DNA from: CAVQLX01 sp963811605
GTDB taxonomy: Bacteria > Desulfobacterota > Binatia > DP-6
DNA: 64,000 nucleotides
Direction: 5' to 3'
NCBI GenBank assembly: GCA_963811605.1
Contig: CAWESA010000024.1
Location: forward strand, 186,001-250,000
In this document: positions 39,338-48,883 of the stretch, in pieces
How positions within the stretch are numbered: position 1 is the first letter of the stretch
How the letters are laid out: every line of letters begins with the position of its first letter
Notes under the pieces: model-generated
What the model saw: the letters and a program-made list of their open reading frames with translations, nothing else
Told to the model about the DNA's origin: nothing
The model's database searches: none
Program-made: the position numbers and the translations under genes

Positions 39338-39738
39338 TGGAAGATGCCGAGCAGATTGGCCCGCGGTCCGGTGCGCGCGAACGGCGTGCGGTAGATGGGA
39401 AACAGCGCCGCGACGAACATCGCGCCGACCAGCAGCGCGACGATGGCGCCCCGATGCGCGGCCGGCAGGCGGCGCTCGACGACCCGCACCAGGACCGCCC
39501 AGGCGACGAGCCAGAGGATCGCCTGCGCGACCAGCGCCGCGCCGACGATCGATCCCACGCCGCCCGGCTCGGCCACGGCGGCGGCGCCGGTCACGGCGGC
39601 CAGCAGCACGAGCCGCGCGGCGGGCGCGCGCTCGATCTCGATGCCCCAGTAGGGCACCGGGACGAGGAAGAGCGCCCCGAGCCAGAGCACGCGGCGCGCG
39701 GCGATCGATCCGGGCAGAGACACGACGACGGCTCGCAT
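39334..39738 (-). CDS. Small polytopic membrane protein, unknown
   Basis: A 134-residue hydrophobic protein with about four predicted membrane helices (near residues 15-32, 40-58, 66-86, 95-115). No motif is recognised. The ATG at 39738 removes an arginine-rich, unlikely N-terminal extension. It overlaps the DUF3604 gene by 4 nt, suggesting that the two products work together at the membrane. Confidence 0.65.
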   Translation of the reverse strand: MRAVVVSLPGSIAARRVLWLGALFLVPVPYWGIEIERAPAARLVLLAAVTGAAAVAEPGGVGSIVGAALVAQAILWLVAWAVLVRVVERRLPAAHRGAIVALLVGAMFVAALFPIYRTPFARTGPRANLLGIFQ

Positions 39739-39912
39739 AGTACGCGCCCCCGCCCCGGGGCAACGACGGACGCATTGCGCCCCGCCCGCATGGCCCACGC
39801 CCGGTCGGCGCCGGCCACGCGCGGCAGGTGACGCCGGCCGCACCGCACATGAAGGGCGCTCGGGAGCCCGCGGCCGCCGGCGGGCGAGCCGCTCACCCCC
39901 CGGGGCCGCACA

Positions 39913-40755
39913 TCATGCAGCACCGCGGGCGATGGCGGCGAGGAGCTCGTCGTGAATCCGTCCGTTCGAGCCGACGATGCTGCCGGCGTGATGGTCCATC
40001 GGGCCGCCGCCGAGCGACGTCACCGTGCCGCCGGACGCGAGGAGGATCGCGCTCCCCGCAACCGTGTCCCAGGGCTGGAGGCCGCGCTCCCAGAAGCCGT
40101 CGTACGTTCCGTCGGCGACCAGGCAGAGATCGAGCGCCGCGCTCCCGCACCGGCGCACCGCGCGGGCTACCCGCTTGACCGCGATGAACGACCCGAAGTT
40201 GTTGTCCGGCGCTCGGTCGCGGTTCGCCGGGAACCCGGTCCCGATCATCGCGTTCGCGAGCTCGCTGGTGGCGCTCGGCGCGCAGCGCGCTCCGTTCCGA
40301 TAGGCTTCTCCGGGGGCGCGGGGGAGAGCGGGAGCGGGATCGTCCGGATCGACCCATCCGACCCAGCGCAGGCCGAGCGCCGGGGCGACGATGGCGCCGA
40401 CCACGGGTCGATCGTTCTCGGCGAGGCCCAGGGCGACGGCCCAGAAGGGGTGACCGTGAACGAAGTTCGTGGTGCCGTCGAGCGGATCCACGTAGAAGAC
40501 GAGGTCTTCGCGTGGGTGCGCATCGGGGCGTGTCTCCTCGGCGACGATGGGGACGCCCGGCGCGAGGGAGCCGATCCGTGTCAGGATCAGCTCCTCGCTC
40601 GCGCGGTCGAAGTCGGTGACGAGATCGCGCCGCGCCTTCTCGTCGGCGCGCGGGTGCGCGCGGTAGCCGGTGGTGACCAGCGCGCCGGCCTCCTCGGCGA
40701 CGAGGAGCGCCATCGACGCGAGCCGGGCCCGCTCGACGCGACTCGTGGAGCTCAT
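39913..40755 (-). CDS. Inositol-monophosphatase-family phosphatase
   Basis: The 280-residue protein has the lithium-sensitive phosphatase signatures: EE in VAEET, the metal site DPLDGTTNFVHG and the C-terminal WDTVAG. Family members dephosphorylate inositol phosphates, fructose-1,6-bisphosphate or PAP. A good GGGAGG lies upstream of the ATG. The 296 bp between it and the divergent aminotransferase gene contain no gene that I can support. Confidence 0.9.
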   Translation of the reverse strand: MSSTSRVERARLASMALLVAEEAGALVTTGYRAHPRADEKARRDLVTDFDRASEELILTRIGSLAPGVPIVAEETRPDAHPREDLVFYVDPLDGTTNFVHGHPFWAVALGLAENDRPVVGAIVAPALGLRWVGWVDPDDPAPALPRAPGEAYRNGARCAPSATSELANAMIGTGFPANRDRAPDNNFGSFIAVKRVARAVRRCGSAALDLCLVADGTYDGFWERGLQPWDTVAGSAILLASGGTVTSLGGGPMDHHAGSIVGSNGRIHDELLAAIARGAA

Positions 40756-41051
40756 GGCCAGGCCTCCCGCGGCCGTCCGTTCCCGCCGCCGGCCGCGGGA
40801 CCTTGCGCGCATCGCGCGATCACGTCGCCGGGGCGCGCGTCTCGCGCCAGCGTCGCCACCCTGGCGTGGACCGCGAGGGCGACGGCGGTGAGCGTGGCGC
40901 CGGCGTTTCCCACGGTGATGGGGTCGGCTTACCACGACGCTCGCAGGCCAGCCATCGGGCCTGATGGTCGCGCACGTGCTTGACGTCGCCATCGACCCGA
41001 TGCATTTCTCGCGCGACGAGGTTGACCCGCCGGTCCGTTGCGGCGGGCCGG

Positions 41052-42332
41052 GTGGCACCTACGCGATCGACGCTGGCAATCGACGGCGGTTCTCCCGTCC
41101 GCTCGGCCGACCGACACTGGCCGACGTGGCCGCGTTGCACGGATGAGGCGCGGCGTGAGGTCGACGCGGTCCTCGCCAGCGGGCGCTGGGCGATCAGCGG
41201 GCCCTGGACGGGCGAGCCCAGCCGCGAGCGACGCTTCGCCGAGCGCTTCGCGGCGTTTCACGGCGTGGATCACTGCATCCCGACCGCGAACGGCAGCGCT
41301 GCACTGCTCGTCGCGCTGGAGGGGCTCGACATCGGACCCGGCGACGAGGTCCTCGTCCCCGGGCTCACCTGGGTGGCGAATGCGTCCGCCGTGGTGGGGG
41401 TGAACGCGGTCCCGATCCTCGTCGACATCGATCCCGAGACGCTGTGCATGTCCGTGGAGGCGGCACGGCAGGCGTTGTCGTCGCGCACGCGAGCCATCTG
41501 CGTCGTGCACCTCTACTCCGCGATGGCCGACATGGACCGGTTCCGGGCCCTGGCCGCCGAGGCGGGCGTGCCGCTGGTCGAGGATTGCGCGCAAGCCCAC
41601 GGCGCCGCCTGGCGCGAGGCCCCTGCCGGGACGCTCGGCGTCGTTGGCGTCTTCAGCATGCAGCAGACGAAGGTGCTTGCCGCCGGCGAAGGCGGTGCGG
41701 CGATCACTCCCCGGGCGGACCTGGCGCGCCGCATGGAGCAGCTGCGGGCCGACGGGCGCGTGTTCCGCGGCACCGTTCCTCGTTCCGGCGAGCTCGAGCT
41801 GGTCGAGCTCGGTGAGGTGATGGGAGCGAACCTCGCCATGTCGGAGGTCCACGCAGCACTGCTGCTGGACGGCCTCGCGCGGCTCGAGGACGAGAACCGG
41901 GTACGAGCGGCGAACGCCGAGCGGCTCGATGCCGCACTCGGCACGCTGCCGGGCGTGACGCCGGTCCGATGCCTGCCAGGGCAGACGCGGCGGTCGTACT
42001 ACCACTACGTCGTGCGGATCGATTGCCGGCGCTTCGGGAGCGACGACGTCGGCCCGATCACCGCCCGGCTGAGCGCCGAATTGAACTTCCCGGCCGAGCG
42101 GGTCTACCGGCCGCTCAACGTCCATCCGCTCTACCGGCCCGCAACCAGACGCTCGACGGCGCTGTCGGACGCCTATCGTACCGCGATCGACCCGGCGCGC
42201 TTCCGACTCCCGGAATGCGAGCGGGCACACGCGGAGGTGGTCTCGTTCCACCACCGCCTGCTGCTCGGCGACGAGCGAGACATGGACGACGTGATCCGCG
42301 CCTTCCACAAGGTGTGGGCGCACCTGGCCTAG
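41052..42332 (+). CDS. DegT/DnrJ/EryC1-family PLP-dependent aminotransferase
   Basis: A 426-residue type I aminotransferase-fold enzyme. It carries PTANGSAALLVALEGLDIGPGD (near residue 78), EDCAQAHGA with the PLP-facing Asp, and Lys207 in QQTKVLAAGEGG as the Schiff-base lysine. Family members aminate keto-sugars or related carbonyls in nucleotide-sugar and natural-product pathways. The GTG at 41052 is chosen because the family starts near AIDGGSPV. A flippase-like membrane gene follows after 10 bp, suggesting assembly or export of a lipid-linked aminosugar, which is inference. Confidence 0.9.
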   Translation: MAPTRSTLAIDGGSPVRSADRHWPTWPRCTDEARREVDAVLASGRWAISGPWTGEPSRERRFAERFAAFHGVDHCIPTANGSAALLVALEGLDIGPGDEVLVPGLTWVANASAVVGVNAVPILVDIDPETLCMSVEAARQALSSRTRAICVVHLYSAMADMDRFRALAAEAGVPLVEDCAQAHGAAWREAPAGTLGVVGVFSMQQTKVLAAGEGGAAITPRADLARRMEQLRADGRVFRGTVPRSGELELVELGEVMGANLAMSEVHAALLLDGLARLEDENRVRAANAERLDAALGTLPGVTPVRCLPGQTRRSYYHYVVRIDCRRFGSDDVGPITARLSAELNFPAERVYRPLNVHPLYRPATRRSTALSDAYRTAIDPARFRLPECERAHAEVVSFHHRLLLGDERDMDDVIRAFHKVWAHLA

Positions 42333-42342
42333 CGCGAGCGGC

Positions 42343-43374
42343 ATGCGGTACGTGACCATCGCGCTCCTGCTCGCCGGATCGGCGCTCCTCGCCTTCATCC
42401 TGGGGCACGCGGATCTCGGCGAGGCATGGCGTCGGCTGCACGACGTCGGCTGGTCGGGCGTCGTGACGCTCGCCGCGCTCCTGCTCGCGGCCTCGCTCGC
42501 GCAGGCTGGCATCCTGGTGCAGACGGTCCCGTCCGCCCGCGCCACGCCGCCCTGGACCTACGCACTCTGGAAGCTGTGGATGGTCGGCGAGGCGTTCAAC
42601 ACCATCACCCCGCTGGGCTCGTTCGGCGGCGAGCCGGTCAAGGCCGCCCTGCTCAAGAAGCACTACGGCGTGGGCCTGCGCGAGGGGACCGCCGCGCTCG
42701 TCCTGGCGCAGACGATCAACATCATCTCCCTGGTGGTCTTTCTCCTCGCCGGCTTCGTGCTGCTGCTCCGGAGCGACGCCGTTCCGTCCGGCTACCGCGT
42801 GAGCGCCGGCCTCGCCCTCGCCGGCTTCGCCGCTTGCGTCCTGCTCCTGTTCCTCACCCAGCGGCACGGGATCGTCTCGCGGGTGGCCGATCGCGTCGCG
42901 CGCACCCGGCTCGGCGGCCGGGCGCACACCCTCCTCGAGCTGGTGCACGACGTCGAGCGCCGGCTGATCGCGTTCTACACCCGCGAGCGGAGCCGCTTCG
43001 CGCTCGCCGCGGGCCTCGCCTTCGCGTACTGGGGCCTGGGGATGCTCCGCACGTACGCCACGATGGCGTTCCTCGGGCAGCCCGTCTCCGTGGCCGATGC
43101 CTGGAGGATCGAGGCGACGCTGCTCCTCGTCCGCTCGGTCCTGTTCCTCGTGCCCGGAAACGTCGGCACGCAGGAGGCCGCGCTGGTCATGAGCTGCCGT
43201 GCGATCACGGGGTCGGACACGGTGGGGCTGGCGATGGCCATCATCCGGCGCGCCCTGGAGCTCGCCTGGGTGGGCGTGGGTCTGCTCGTGGGCTGGACGT
43301 TCTCGTGGGCTTCCGAGGCGCTCCCGGGAGTCGTACCCGACCCGGCCACCCCCCCGCCCGACCTTCCCGCCTGA
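42343..43374 (+). CDS. Lysylphosphatidylglycerol-synthase-TM/UPF0104-family membrane protein
   Basis: The 343-residue polytopic protein has the UPF0104 signatures, notably ITPLGSFGGEPVKAALL and a NVGTQEAALVM segment near the C-terminus. The fold is that of the MprF membrane domain, which flips aminoacyl-lipids. A stand-alone member of this family could flip a glycolipid. It is co-directional with the DegT aminotransferase (10 bp) and convergent with the biosynthetic cluster 33 bp downstream. Its cargo is unknown. Confidence 0.85.
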   Translation: MRYVTIALLLAGSALLAFILGHADLGEAWRRLHDVGWSGVVTLAALLLAASLAQAGILVQTVPSARATPPWTYALWKLWMVGEAFNTITPLGSFGGEPVKAALLKKHYGVGLREGTAALVLAQTINIISLVVFLLAGFVLLLRSDAVPSGYRVSAGLALAGFAACVLLLFLTQRHGIVSRVADRVARTRLGGRAHTLLELVHDVERRLIAFYTRERSRFALAAGLAFAYWGLGMLRTYATMAFLGQPVSVADAWRIEATLLLVRSVLFLVPGNVGTQEAALVMSCRAITGSDTVGLAMAIIRRALELAWVGVGLLVGWTFSWASEALPGVVPDPATPPPDLPA

Positions 43375-43407
43375 GCCGGGCGCCGGGGCCGGGGCAGCGG
43401 ACGCCGG

Positions 43408-44961
43408 TCAGGTGGCGAGCATGGGCTCGCGGGCGCGGGGGCCCGTCGCCCACGGCGAGTCCGCCGCCCCGAGCTCGAGATCCCACATGCCCAGCGTCCG
43501 CATGACGGACACGATGTGCTTGTAGGTCACCAGGGCGGAGAAGACGGCGTTCAGGCCCGATGGCTTTCGCTTCCACTGGCGCAGGGTCCGGAGCGGAACG
43601 CGGCGGAACTCCGGACCCATGGAAGCGAAGGCGCGCAGGAGGCGCGTGTAGTGCTCGGCACCGTCCTCGAACCCGAGTCCGAGATGCACGGGGCCGGAAG
43701 CTGGCCAGACCTCGTACAGCCCGAGCACGCGCTGCGTGAAGTGGACGGGGTGGTAGAGGCGATTCAGCAGCCAGCGGGTACCGTGGCGAAGCTCGTCCAC
43801 CGACATCTGCTTGGGCACGATGTTGGTCGCGGAATAGTGATCGAAATCGGGCAGGTCGACGAGCCGCCCGTCCGCCCGCAGCCGCCGCTCGAGGGGGGTG
43901 CCCGCGGGCGCGTTCAGCATGCCCGGGCTGCAGATCGGTACGTTGGCTCCCTGGAGGAACTCGAACTGCTCGCGGAACACGTCCGTCGTGTCGTGATCGA
44001 ACCCGACGATCATGCCGGCCTGGACGCAGACGCCCCGCGCCTGCAGCTCGCGGATGCTCGCCTGCAGGTCCCGCCCGACGTTCTGCCGCTTCTTGGCCTC
44101 CTCCAGCGCGCCCTTGTTGGGGGTCTCGATGCCGACGAACGCGATGTTCAACCCCGACGCGGCGCAGAGCGCGACGACGTCGGGGTCGCGGACGATGTCG
44201 ATCGAGAGCTGCGTCGAGAAGATCACCGGCTCGGGGCGCGCCAGGTTCCAGTCGCGCAGCGCGGTGAGAATCTCGGTCGCCTTCTTGCGGTTGACGGTGA
44301 AGTTGTCGTCCGAGAGGAAGATGGAGCGATACCCGTAGCCGTACAGGGTGTCCGCTTCCGCCAGGATCTGCGCCACCGCCTTGTGGCGAATGCGACGCCC
44401 GAGGTACACGATGACGTCGCAGAACTCGCACTCGAACGGGCAGCCGCGGCTCGTCTGGATGACGCCGATGGCGTAGCGGTCGTTGTGCAGCAGATCCATC
44501 CGCGGCGGCGGTGACACGGCGAAGTCGATCTTCTCGGCCTGGTCGTAGTGATCGCGATGCCGTCCGGCCCGGAAGTCCGCGAGGAACGCCGGCCACGTGA
44601 GCTCGGCCTCGCCGGTGAAGAGGACGTCGCAGTGCGGGCGGCAGCGCTCCGGGCTGAGCGACGCGAACGGACCGCCCATCGCGACCAGGCGCCCGCGCTC
44701 GCGGAACATGCGCGCGAGCTCGACCATGCGCCGGCTCTGGCTCACGTAGCCGGTGATCCCGACGACGTCGCACGGCGTGTCCAGGTCCACGGCCTCGACC
44801 GTCTCGTCGCAGATCTTCACCTCGATGTCCGCGGGCGTCAGCGCCGCCAGCGTCGGCGGCGCGAGGTTGGGGATGTACCCCGGCTTGCCGACGATGTCGG
44901 CGGCTTCCGAGAGGCTCCAGAAACTGGCGTAGAGCCCGGGATTCACGAGGTAGACGCGCAC
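43408..44961 (-). CDS. B12-binding-domain radical SAM enzyme (paralogue 1)
   Basis: A 517-residue protein with an N-terminal cobalamin-binding-like Rossmann domain (about 1-150) and a radical SAM barrel with Cys174, Cys178 and Cys181 (GCPFECEFC) for the 4Fe-4S cluster. The classical DxHxxG cobalamin ligand motif is not visible, as in BchE-type members. Relatives catalyse methyl transfer, ring closure or other radical chemistry at unactivated carbons. GGAGGT precedes a GTG start. It is the last gene of the cluster transcript, 12 bp after fabG, and is more diverged than the other three paralogues. Confidence 0.92.
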   Translation of the reverse strand: MRVYLVNPGLYASFWSLSEAADIVGKPGYIPNLAPPTLAALTPADIEVKICDETVEAVDLDTPCDVVGITGYVSQSRRMVELARMFRERGRLVAMGGPFASLSPERCRPHCDVLFTGEAELTWPAFLADFRAGRHRDHYDQAEKIDFAVSPPPRMDLLHNDRYAIGVIQTSRGCPFECEFCDVIVYLGRRIRHKAVAQILAEADTLYGYGYRSIFLSDDNFTVNRKKATEILTALRDWNLARPEPVIFSTQLSIDIVRDPDVVALCAASGLNIAFVGIETPNKGALEEAKKRQNVGRDLQASIRELQARGVCVQAGMIVGFDHDTTDVFREQFEFLQGANVPICSPGMLNAPAGTPLERRLRADGRLVDLPDFDHYSATNIVPKQMSVDELRHGTRWLLNRLYHPVHFTQRVLGLYEVWPASGPVHLGLGFEDGAEHYTRLLRAFASMGPEFRRVPLRTLRQWKRKPSGLNAVFSALVTYKHIVSVMRTLGMWDLELGAADSPWATGPRAREPMLAT

Positions 44962-44973
44962 CGTGCACCTCCG

Positions 44974-45720
44974 TTACGTGGCGAGTCCTCCATCCACATG
45001 GACCACCGCCCCGGTCATGTATCGCGCGGCGGGAGAGAGCAGAAACGCCGCGACCGGCGCGACGTCCTCGGGCTCGCCGAAACGACGCAGCGGGATCATC
45101 TCCGTGGCCAGACGCTCGTACTCCGGCTTGAGTCCCGCGGTCATGTCCGTCCGGATGAAGCCGAGGGCCAGCGCGTTCACGGTGATCTGCAACCGCGCCA
45201 CCTCCTTCGCCAGCGCCTTGGTGAAGCCGATGATCCCCGCCTTCGACGCCGAGTAGTTCGCCTGACCGGGCATACCCACGATGCCGCTCACCGACGTGAC
45301 GTTGAGGATCCGGCCGCTCTTCGCCTTCATCATCGGGGTGATGACGGCGCGACAGAAATTGAACACCCCCGTCAGGTTGGTGTCGATCACGTCCTGCCAG
45401 TCGTCGGCGGCCATCGTCATGAGGAGCTTGTCCCTGGTGATGCCCGCGTTGTTCACGAGGGCATGCACCTCCCCCAGCTCGCGTTTGGTGTGTGCGATCA
45501 TCTCCCGGACCTGGCCGAGATCCGCCGAGTTCACCTGGGCCGCGAGCGCTCGCACGCCCAGCGCCCGGAGCTCGTCGGTCAGGGTCTCGGCCAGATCGGC
45601 ACGACTGCGGTAGGAGAACGCGACGTCGTATCCGTGACGACCGAGCTCCAGGGCGATGGCGCGCCCGATGCCCCGCGTCGCTCCGGTCACGACAGCGACC
45701 TGGCCCGCGAGCGTACTCAC
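44974..45720 (-). CDS. fabG: 3-oxoacyl-ACP reductase (FabG-like)
   Basis: A 248-residue short-chain dehydrogenase. TGATRGIG binds NADP(H), and NNAG, Ser143, Tyr156 and Lys160 (YSASK) make the catalytic tetrad. It should reduce beta-ketoacyl-ACP made by the cluster synthases. The GTG start overlaps the crotonase stop (GTGA). It lies between the crotonase and the first radical SAM gene. Because it is embedded in the cluster, it is more likely dedicated to the pathway than the cell's housekeeping FabG; that is inference. Confidence 0.93.
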   Translation of the reverse strand: MSTLAGQVAVVTGATRGIGRAIALELGRHGYDVAFSYRSRADLAETLTDELRALGVRALAAQVNSADLGQVREMIAHTKRELGEVHALVNNAGITRDKLLMTMAADDWQDVIDTNLTGVFNFCRAVITPMMKAKSGRILNVTSVSGIVGMPGQANYSASKAGIIGFTKALAKEVARLQITVNALALGFIRTDMTAGLKPEYERLATEMIPLRRFGEPEDVAPVAAFLLSPAARYMTGAVVHVDGGLAT

Positions 45721-46472
45721 GTGCCGTTCCCGGAGCGCTCCCTGAGCTGCTCGTCCACCAGCCGCGCGAAGGCCTCCGTTTCGAGGCGGAGGCGGTCGTC
45801 GTCCCGGCCGTCCTGCACGAAGCACGCTTTGAGCGCCCGCACCGCCGCCGGCGGTTTCCCGGCCAGGTCTGCAGCGAGCTGACGGGCGATCTCCAGCACG
45901 CGACCCCGGGGTGCAAGCCGGTCGACCAGGCCCCAGGCCAGCGCGGTCTCGGCCCGGATCATCCGTCCGAGAAACAGCATCTCCTTGGCTCGCCCGACGC
46001 CGATGAACCGGGAGAGCCGCTGGGTCGCCCCGAGCCCCGGGATGATGCCGTGCTTCAGCTCGGGCATGCTGAAGTACGCCACGTCGGAGGCTACCCGGAG
46101 GTCGCAGACGAGCGCCAGCTCGAGCCCGCCTCCGATGGTGACGCCGTTGATCGCAGCCACCAGGGGCTTCGGGTACGCCTCGATGCGCGAATAGATGCGC
46201 TGGAACCGGTCGAAGAGCGCCACGCGCTCGTGCCCTCCGAGGCCGGCCATCTCCTCCCCGAAGAGCTGCTGCAGATCGCCGCCGGTGCAGAACGCGTTGC
46301 GTATCCCCCCGGTCACGACGACCGCGGCGACGGCCGGATCCTCTTCCCAGACCTCCAGCGCCGTCATGATCTCGTCCAGGACCTGGCCGTTGATGGCATT
46401 GATCGGCGGCCTGTTCAGGGTGAGGGTGCCCACTCCTCCTTCGTGCGCGACCGACAGGTGGTGGAAAGCCAT
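45717..46472 (-). CDS. Enoyl-CoA hydratase/isomerase (crotonase)
   Basis: A 251-residue crotonase with both catalytic glutamates expected of a hydratase: Glu118 (GGGLELAL) and Glu138 (PELKHGIIPG). An oxyanion-hole region CTGGDLQQL is also clear. It may hydrate, dehydrate or isomerise double bonds in the growing chain. ATG at 46472; 5 bp from the upstream synthase and 4-nt overlap with fabG. A second crotonase lies at 60181. Confidence 0.9.
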   Translation of the reverse strand: MAFHHLSVAHEGGVGTLTLNRPPINAINGQVLDEIMTALEVWEEDPAVAAVVVTGGIRNAFCTGGDLQQLFGEEMAGLGGHERVALFDRFQRIYSRIEAYPKPLVAAINGVTIGGGLELALVCDLRVASDVAYFSMPELKHGIIPGLGATQRLSRFIGVGRAKEMLFLGRMIRAETALAWGLVDRLAPRGRVLEIARQLAADLAGKPPAAVRALKACFVQDGRDDDRLRLETEAFARLVDEQLRERSGNGT

Positions 46473-46477
46473 GCCCG

Positions 46478-47683
46478 CTACTCGCTCCGGACGACGAGGC
46501 AGGCCGAGTTGCCCTGCAGGTCGAGCGCCGGCACCAGGGCGGTTCGCACGGCGCGTGGCAGCGGTCGAGAGACGAGCGTGATCCGGTCGATCTCCGGATC
46601 CAGCTCGGTCGTGTTGATGGTCGGCGGGATCGTCCCCGACTCGAGCGCCACCAGCGCGGCCGCGGTCTGCAGCGCGCCCGAGGCCCCCGCACACTCGCCC
46701 AGCATGGACTTGACGGCCGTCACCGGCACCTCGGATCCGAGGAGACCGCCGATCGCCGCCGCTTCCACGAAGTCGGTCTCCCGGCTCGAGTTCGCGCATG
46801 CGCTCACCAGATCGACCGAGCGGGGCGCGACGCCGGCGCGGTCGAGCGCCAGGCTCATCACGGCCCTCGCGCGGCCTATCCCCTGTCGCGTCCCCGTATG
46901 GAGCGAGGCGTAGCCGGCCACCGTGCCCCGGATGCGTGCGCCACGCGCCCGCGCCACGTCGTGTTCCTCGAGGACGAAGAGATAGCACCCCTCTCCGAGG
47001 ACGACGCCCTGCCGCCGCCGGTCGTAGGGCCGGCTCAGCCCCTCACCGTCGCCTCGGGCGAGGCGATCTTCCCCGCACGCGAGGAGGAAGGTGTCGAGGG
47101 AGAGCTGCTCCATGCCGCCGGCGATCACACGGGTCGCCTGCCCGGAGCGGATCATCCCCGCCGCCGTGCCGATCGCATCGGCGCCGGAGGCGAACCCCGA
47201 CGAGACCGTGTGGGTGCAGGCCTGCAGCCTGAAGCGCACGGCAGCGAAGTTGGTGGCGGAATTGAGCGCCGCGTCGAAGCCCTCCATGGGCAGCAGATCG
47301 CCGGGGTCGTGGGTGAGGATCTTCTGCGTGTAGTCGGTCGTCTGCGGGAAGTTGCCGTGCGCGGTGCCGACGATGAGCCCGGTCTCGAGCCGCGTCTCCT
47401 CGGCGTCATCCAGACCGGCGTCGTGCACCGCCAGCTGCACCCCGACGGTGAGCAGCCTCGTCCCGCGCATGACGTACTTGAGGCCCTTGCCGCCCAGGCG
47501 CTCGTCCGCGCGCAGATCACGCACCTCGGCCCCCGCACGCACCGGCGACGGCGAGAGATCGACCGCGGTCACGGGACCGATCGCCGACGTCCCGTGCCGG
47601 AGGTTCTCCGAGAACTCCTCCCAGGCACAGCCCAGGGGTGAGACCACGCCGATTCCCGTGATGACGACCTGCCCGGATGCCAT
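46478..47683 (-). CDS. Degenerate beta-ketoacyl synthase (chain-length-factor-like), CLF-A
   Basis: A 401-residue protein with the whole thiolase-fold KAS architecture but no catalytic triad. The nucleophile Cys position is Phe164 (SSGFASG), the first His is Cys296 (VSACANSS) and the second His is Glu330 (KSMLGE). The C-terminal FGGNN motif is also lost. This pattern is that of chain-length factors, which pair with an active KS and set product length. It starts 10 bp after the active KS at 47694, its likely partner. GTG/ATG at 47683. Confidence 0.92.
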   Translation of the reverse strand: MASGQVVITGIGVVSPLGCAWEEFSENLRHGTSAIGPVTAVDLSPSPVRAGAEVRDLRADERLGGKGLKYVMRGTRLLTVGVQLAVHDAGLDDAEETRLETGLIVGTAHGNFPQTTDYTQKILTHDPGDLLPMEGFDAALNSATNFAAVRFRLQACTHTVSSGFASGADAIGTAAGMIRSGQATRVIAGGMEQLSLDTFLLACGEDRLARGDGEGLSRPYDRRRQGVVLGEGCYLFVLEEHDVARARGARIRGTVAGYASLHTGTRQGIGRARAVMSLALDRAGVAPRSVDLVSACANSSRETDFVEAAAIGGLLGSEVPVTAVKSMLGECAGASGALQTAAALVALESGTIPPTINTTELDPEIDRITLVSRPLPRAVRTALVPALDLQGNSACLVVRSE

Positions 47684-47693
47684 CGCCGCCGCC

Positions 47694-48872
47694 CTACACC
47701 CTGGTGAAGACGACGACGGCGTTGTTGCCGCCGAAGGCGAAGGAGCTGTTCATCACGGCCCGGAGCGCCAGCGGACGGGCCGCGTTCGGGACGCAGTCGA
47801 TCGGGCAGTCCGGGTCCGGGCTCTCGTAGTTGATGGTCGGGGGGACGATGCCGTCCCGGAGCGCCAGGCAGCAGACCACGGACTCGATGGCGCTCGCCGC
47901 TCCCATGGTGTGGCCGATCATCGATTTGACCGAGCTCACCGGGACGCGGCCGGCCCGCTCGCCGAGGACCGTCCGCAGCGCCACGGCTTCCGCCCGATCG
48001 TTCGCGGGCGTTCCCGTGCCGTGCGCGCTCACGTAGTCGATGTCGTCGGGCGACAGCGCCGCAGCACGGAGGGCCGCCTGCATGGCCCGGATCGCCCCGG
48101 CTCCCGAGGGATCGGGCGACGTCACGTGGAAGCCGTCGGCGCTGAGCCCGTACCCCTTCACCTCCGCGTAGACCCGGGCTCCCCGTCCGGCGGCGCGCTC
48201 GAGCGGCTCGATCACCAGCATGCCCGCCCCCTCGCCGATCATGAGACCGCGGCGATGGCGGTCGAAGGGCTGGCAGTGCTCCGCGGCCAGGGAGCGCAGG
48301 TTGTGGAAGTAGGTGAACTCGGTCTGCGCGAGGACATCGACGCCTCCCACGATCATCGCATCCGCCTCACCCCGCCGGAGCAGGTCGCAACCCGTGGCGA
48401 GCGCATGATTCCCCGACGAGCAGGCGTTCACGGACGCGAGGTGAGGGCCCCCGGTTCCGAGCCGCTCCGCCAGCGCGGTCAGGATGGTGGTCAGCGGGTA
48501 CGTCCGGGCGACGGCGGGGGTGAAGCCGTTCCCCTTGCACGCGGGAGCGGCGCGCAGCGCCGCCTCGTACGTCTTCAGATCCCCGCCGAGGGTGCCGAGG
48601 ACCACGCCCACGCGTTCGGCACCGACGCGGTCGACGTCGAGCCCGGCATCCTGGACCGCCTCCGAGGCGGCCATGCACGCCAGCTCGTGCGGCGTGGTGT
48701 CGAGCGGGATCTCACGGATGACGTGCGCCCGATGCACCTTGTAGGCGCTGGTGTCGAAGTACGGGATGTCGCCCACGCCTTCCCGGCCCGCGAGCATCGC
48801 CGCCCAGCTCGCCCCGGCGCCGACGCCAACGGACGTGACCAGGCCGACGCCGGTGACGACGACAGCTGACAT
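47694..48872 (-). CDS. Beta-ketoacyl-ACP synthase II-like (active KS), KS-A
   Basis: A 392-residue KAS with an intact triad: Cys151 (VNACSSGNHA), His284 (VSAHGTGTPAND) and His321 (KSMIGHTMGAAS), plus the C-terminal FAFGGNN. It should condense acyl-ACP with malonyl-ACP. The ATG at 48872 begins the family's VVVTGVGLVT; a longer frame upstream is noise. It follows radical SAM paralogue 2 by 11 bp and precedes CLF-A by 10 bp, making the first of three KS/CLF pairs. Confidence 0.93.
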   Translation of the reverse strand: MSAVVVTGVGLVTSVGVGAGASWAAMLAGREGVGDIPYFDTSAYKVHRAHVIREIPLDTTPHELACMAASEAVQDAGLDVDRVGAERVGVVLGTLGGDLKTYEAALRAAPACKGNGFTPAVARTYPLTTILTALAERLGTGGPHLASVNACSSGNHALATGCDLLRRGEADAMIVGGVDVLAQTEFTYFHNLRSLAAEHCQPFDRHRRGLMIGEGAGMLVIEPLERAAGRGARVYAEVKGYGLSADGFHVTSPDPSGAGAIRAMQAALRAAALSPDDIDYVSAHGTGTPANDRAEAVALRTVLGERAGRVPVSSVKSMIGHTMGAASAIESVVCCLALRDGIVPPTINYESPDPDCPIDCVPNAARPLALRAVMNSSFAFGGNNAVVVFTRV

Positions 48873-48883
48873 CAGGTCCGGCC

